From Rhodovulum sp. ES.010 (GTDB taxonomy: Bacteria > Pseudomonadota > Alphaproteobacteria > Rhodobacterales > Rhodobacteraceae), in assembly GCF_900142935.1 (NCBI RefSeq), contig NZ_FSRS01000001.1:2366001-2430000 (forward strand): DNA of 64,000 bases, written 5' to 3'. The translations under genes and the position numbers were made by a program. This document shows, piece after piece, positions 61,050 through 64,000 of this stretch (position 1 is the first letter of the stretch; each line of letters begins with the position of its first letter). A model generated the notes under the pieces. That model worked only from the letters and a program-made list of their open reading frames with translations. It did no database searches and was not told the origin of the DNA.

Positions 61050-61528
61050 TCAGTCCCTGTCCGACTTGCCGCGCGCCGCGCCGCCGGGAGACGGCATCGC
61101 GCCGTCATCGTCGTGCCGCGCGACCTGCACCCAGGTCGAAAGCGCCAGAACCGCGCCGAGCGAGAGGATCGCGGCGGCGATGCCCGGCAGGAATACGCCC
61201 GAGGTGGCCTCGATCTCGAGCAGGATGAGCTTGCGCACGACGGCAAGGACCCGATCACGATGACCGTCCTGACCTGCACGATTCCGCGCTGTCCGGCCGC
61301 CATCTGCTGCACCGAATGCGCCAGGTCGACCGCGATGATCGCGGCCAGCACCCGGTCGAACAGAAGCTGAAAGGTGGGGCAGTCGAGCGGGCTTGCGACA
61401 TCGAGCGTCGCCTCGAAGGTCGCGCGCAGGAAGCTGAACGTGGCGAGCACGATCACGATGGCCATCCCCGGCAGCAGCGCCGCCGAGATGATCCGCTCGA
61501 ACCAGGCATAGAGTGTTTCGAGATTCAA
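61050..61528 (-). pseudogene. Frameshifted PsiE-family (phosphate-starvation-inducible) gene
   Basis: The first frame gives LETLYAWFERIISAALLPG, TFSFLRATFEATLD and QLLFDRVLAAIIAVDLAHSV, then VRTVIVIG. A second frame continues VLAVVRKLILLEIEATSG and a last membrane helix (PGIAAAILSLGAVLALSTW). Joined, these form the PsiE-like four-helix membrane protein. The break is at a run of three C (coding G) at 61250-61252; one missing base restores the frame. The length, 479 bases, agrees with loss of one base. Probable TTG start at 61528 after GGGAGACAGGA. Confidence 0.8.
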
Positions 61529-61843
61529 TTCCTGTCTCCCTTGACTATGGCACAGGGCCAGCGGCCCATCGTTCCAACCAAGGCGCGCGGTCCGGCACCC
61601 GTGGCGGACAGACCGGTCACACGGCGCGCGCCGAGTGCGGGCCATGCGGGGAGCGCCTTTCGCAAGGAGCCGGGCCCGGACGGCAACCGGCGGTGACGCG
61701 CCGCTGGCCCTTCGGGCACGGGCACCGATGGACTCCGGGCCGCGCAGGTGAAACGCTGTGCGTATACTCCCGGTCTACGGTCGGCCGGGGGTCTTGCGGC
61801 CCGCGGAGGGCGTTGGAGCCTGTCGGTCACGAGGGGACCTGCG
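61529..61843. other. Gene-free stretch before trkH
   Basis: 315 bases between the broken PsiE-like gene and trkH. Very GC rich. I see no dyad, hairpin or small gene; it should hold the promoters of both neighbours. Confidence 0.4.
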
Positions 61844-63289
61844 ATGCGAGAGGGAGCCGATACATTGCGTGCCCGCGCGCGGGGCGGCGTTGTCCTACTG
61901 ACACTCGCCAAGCATGCACCGGCCTTCGCGATGCTCTACCTTCCCCCGGCGATCTGGGCAGCCGCCGATGGCACCTGGGCGCTAGCGGTGCATCTGCTCT
62001 GGCCATCCGCGGTTGCGATCGCGGTCTTCGCCGCGGTCTGGCGCATGCCCCTGCCCGACGATCTGGGCGCGCTGGAGGCGATGGTTGCCGTCGCGCTCGT
62101 GTTCCTGATCGGCGCGGTCGGGGCCGTGCCCGCGTTCCATGCCCTCGGCATGCCGCTGCCCGACGCGCTGTTCGAGGCGATGAGCGGGCTGACGACGACC
62201 GGCCTCTCGGTCGCCAGCGCCCCCGATGCCTGGCCCTTCGCCGCCCATGCCCTGCGCGCCTGGCTGCAATGGGTGGGCGGTCTCGTGATCGCGACGGCTG
62301 TGCTGGCGCTGATCCTGCCGGCCGGGGTTCCGACGCGCCGCCTGGGCGAGGCCGGCATGGACGAGGCCGACCGCATCGCCTCTACAAGGCGCAAGGCGCG
62401 GCAGCTTCTCTCGGTCTATCTGGGGCTGACGGTGCTGATGGGCGCGGCCACGCTTGCCGCCATCCCGGACGGGCGGGAGGCGGTGGTTCTGACGCTCGCG
62501 GCGATCTCGACCGGGGGGTTCGCCCCGCGCGCCGACAGCCTGGCCTCGTATTCGGGGCTTGCGCAGGGCGTCGTGATGCTGACCTGCCTGCTCGGCTCGG
62601 TTTCGCTCCTGACCTATGCGCTGGCGCTGAAGGGCCGGTTCGGCGACGCCTGGCACCTGGGGTCTCTGCGACGGGTTCTGTCGGCGCTTGCGATCCTGTG
62701 CGCGATCTATGCGGTAGCGCTTGCCGCCTCGGGCGACGTGACCGCGGCAGAGGGCTATCGCCGCCTGCTCGACCTTGTCTCGGCGCTGACGACAGCGGGG
62801 TATTCGACAGGCGGCATGCCGTTGCCCGGCTTCGCGATGACGCTGTTCTTCGTTGCCATGATCCTGGGCGCCGATACCGGGTCCACCGGCGGGGGGCTGA
62901 AGCTGTCGCGCGCGGTTCTGATGCTGCAGGCGTTCCGCTACGCGCTGCGCGCGCCCTCGATGCCCGAACGCTCGGTCACGCCGCTGCGCCAGGACGGCGA
63001 GAAGGTGGCGGATCGCACCATCATCGGTGTGCTGGCCCTCGCCTTCATCTATGCCGGGGCGGCCCTGCTGGTCTGCGGGCATTTCACCTGGCGCGGCTAT
63101 CCGCTGGCCCCCGCCCTGTTCGAGACGCTCTCGGCGCTCTCGACGGTGGGGCTATCCGCCGGACTCGTGGGCCCAGACCTGCCGTGGGACCTGAAACTGT
63201 CGTTGATCTTCGCGATGTGGCTGGGGCGCCTGGAGTTCATCGCGGTGCTCGTGCTGTTCCTGCCCCGCACCTGGCAGAAAGGACGCTGA
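61844..63289 (+). CDS. trkH: TrkH-type potassium channel/uptake subunit
   Basis: 481 residues, polytopic inner membrane. The four selectivity-filter-like loops of TrkH/KtrB are seen: MSGLTTTGLSVAS near residue 113, AISTGGFAPRADS near 219, ALTTAGYSTGGMP near 318 and ALSTVGLSAGLV near 432. Start at MREGADTL with GAGGGG 7 bases upstream. It pairs with the trkA gene 1 base downstream. Confidence 0.92.
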   Translation: MREGADTLRARARGGVVLLTLAKHAPAFAMLYLPPAIWAAADGTWALAVHLLWPSAVAIAVFAAVWRMPLPDDLGALEAMVAVALVFLIGAVGAVPAFHALGMPLPDALFEAMSGLTTTGLSVASAPDAWPFAAHALRAWLQWVGGLVIATAVLALILPAGVPTRRLGEAGMDEADRIASTRRKARQLLSVYLGLTVLMGAATLAAIPDGREAVVLTLAAISTGGFAPRADSLASYSGLAQGVVMLTCLLGSVSLLTYALALKGRFGDAWHLGSLRRVLSALAILCAIYAVALAASGDVTAAEGYRRLLDLVSALTTAGYSTGGMPLPGFAMTLFFVAMILGADTGSTGGGLKLSRAVLMLQAFRYALRAPSMPERSVTPLRQDGEKVADRTIIGVLALAFIYAGAALLVCGHFTWRGYPLAPALFETLSALSTVGLSAGLVGPDLPWDLKLSLIFAMWLGRLEFIAVLVLFLPRTWQKGR

Positions 63290-63290
63290 C

Positions 63291-63938
63291 ATGCGCGTTG
63301 TAATCCTGGGCGCCTCGCGTTTCGGCGAAACCATCGCCGAATACCTGATCGGCGCCGACCACGAGGTCGTGCTGATCGACAAGGACCGGACCCGGCTGGA
63401 AAAGCTCGCCGAACGGCTCGATTGCGGCATGATCGAGGGCGACGGCACGATGCCCACAGTCCTGCGCGAGGCGTTCCGCGACGAGAACGACGTGTTCATC
63501 GCAGTGACCAACGCCTCGGACGACAATATACTTGCGTCCGTCGTGGCCCGCTCGGTCGGGTTCGGGCGCGTCATCCCGCAGATCACCGCGAGCGAACTGA
63601 TCGACGTCTGCCACGAACTCGACCTCAACGACCTGATCAACCCGCATGCCACAGTCGCCGAGAATATCTGTGCGGGGCTCGTCGACCAGACGGCGATCGA
63701 CGAGGAAACGGCCTTGCGCAACCAGCTGGCGCTGAAACGGGTCTACGTGCCCGAGCGGATGGCCGGCGCAAGGTTCGGCGATATCGAGACCCCCGAGGAG
63801 GCGCGCGTTGTCGCCCTGATCCGAGACGAGGACGAGATGTTCGCCACGGAAGAAAGCGAACTCCGCGAGGGCGATTACCTGCTGTTCGTGGTCGACCGCG
63901 ACATGCTCGATGCCTTGTCGGACGCGTTTGCCGCCTGA
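63291..63938 (+). CDS. trkA: TrkA-type regulatory subunit of potassium uptake
   Basis: 215 residues, a single RCK unit: Rossmann NAD-binding domain with GASRFGETIAEYLIG (Gly-x-Ser-x-x-Gly in place of GxGxxG) near residue 7 and VLIDKDRTRL near 27, then a C-terminal RCK_C domain. Half the length of E. coli TrkA (two units), so it is closer to KtrA in build. The start follows the trkH stop by one base. Confidence 0.92.
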   Translation: MRVVILGASRFGETIAEYLIGADHEVVLIDKDRTRLEKLAERLDCGMIEGDGTMPTVLREAFRDENDVFIAVTNASDDNILASVVARSVGFGRVIPQITASELIDVCHELDLNDLINPHATVAENICAGLVDQTAIDEETALRNQLALKRVYVPERMAGARFGDIETPEEARVVALIRDEDEMFATEESELREGDYLLFVVDRDMLDALSDAFAA

Positions 63939-63980
63939 GGCGGGGCCGACGATCCGGAGGGCGGCACCGGGCGGGTCCAG

Positions 63981-64000
63981 ATGAACACGGCGACGGCCGA
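63981..64000 (+). CDS. Possible start of a further gene, cut by the window edge
   Basis: An ATG at 63981 (MNTATA) follows a GC-rich spacer after trkA, with GGGTCC upstream. Only six codons are in the window. Confidence 0.2.

Overview
The window is a GC-rich stretch that fits an alphaproteobacterium of the Rhodobacteraceae type. The evidence is the alpha-type GshA, the YqgE/DsbD-like pair, the uvrC-pgsA-moaD-moaE operon, the S49/CaCA/SDR operon, and a lanthanide-type methanol oxidation cluster linked to glutathione-dependent formaldehyde oxidation. No tRNA, rRNA, CRISPR array, insertion sequence or phage was seen. Genes are densely packed, with many 4-base stop/start overlaps.

Layout. 0-24.6 kb is mostly core: YqgE, a DsbD N-domain protein, an RND efflux pair, moaB, a phosphoesterase and a family 4 uracil-DNA glycosylase, pyrB with a dihydroorotase-like partner that lacks the zinc HxH, plsY, gshA, rsmE, ubiA, an OmpA-family protein, uvrC-pgsA-moaD-moaE, and an S49 peptidase/CaCA antiporter/SDR operon. 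24.7-46.8 kb is one large quinoprotein system. It holds XoxF (with the extra lanthanide-binding Asp), its cytochrome cL and MoxJ-like partner, a CXXCW rhodanese-like protein, two SoxYZ-like carriers and a quinoprotein-type zinc metallohydrolase. It also holds a PQQ-associated ABC system resembling lanthanide-uptake (lut) transporters, an embedded NitT/TauT-type ABC importer, several unassigned secreted proteins, S-formylglutathione hydrolase and glutathione-dependent formaldehyde dehydrogenase. A FIST protein, a hybrid histidine kinase and a NarL-type response regulator probably control it. Methanol would be oxidised in the periplasm with electrons to cytochrome cL, and formaldehyde cleared to formate in the cytoplasm. 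47.1-49.1 kb carries a probable meh-mct pair that could link mesaconyl-CoA of the ethylmalonyl-CoA pathway to citramalyl-CoA.

49.1-62 kb is an accessory stress/envelope island: CDF transporter, ECF sigma factor, flavin disulfide reductase, phasin, an sll1863-like protein, HdeD, a SpoIIAA-like protein, a Crp/Fnr regulator, a CBS protein, an HhH protein and several small proteins. Five 14-bp dyads of the form TTAAC-N4-GTTAA lie just upstream of its transcription units. This is the layout of a Crp/Fnr-family operator, and the island encodes such a regulator with an atypical recognition helix. I regard this as the most promising undescribed system here. Three island genes are disrupted: a YciF-like ferritin (nonsense), dodecin (frameshift) and a PsiE-family protein (frameshift). 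A fourth (SpoIIAA-like) may have lost its start. 61.8-64 kb encodes a TrkH/TrkA potassium uptake pair.
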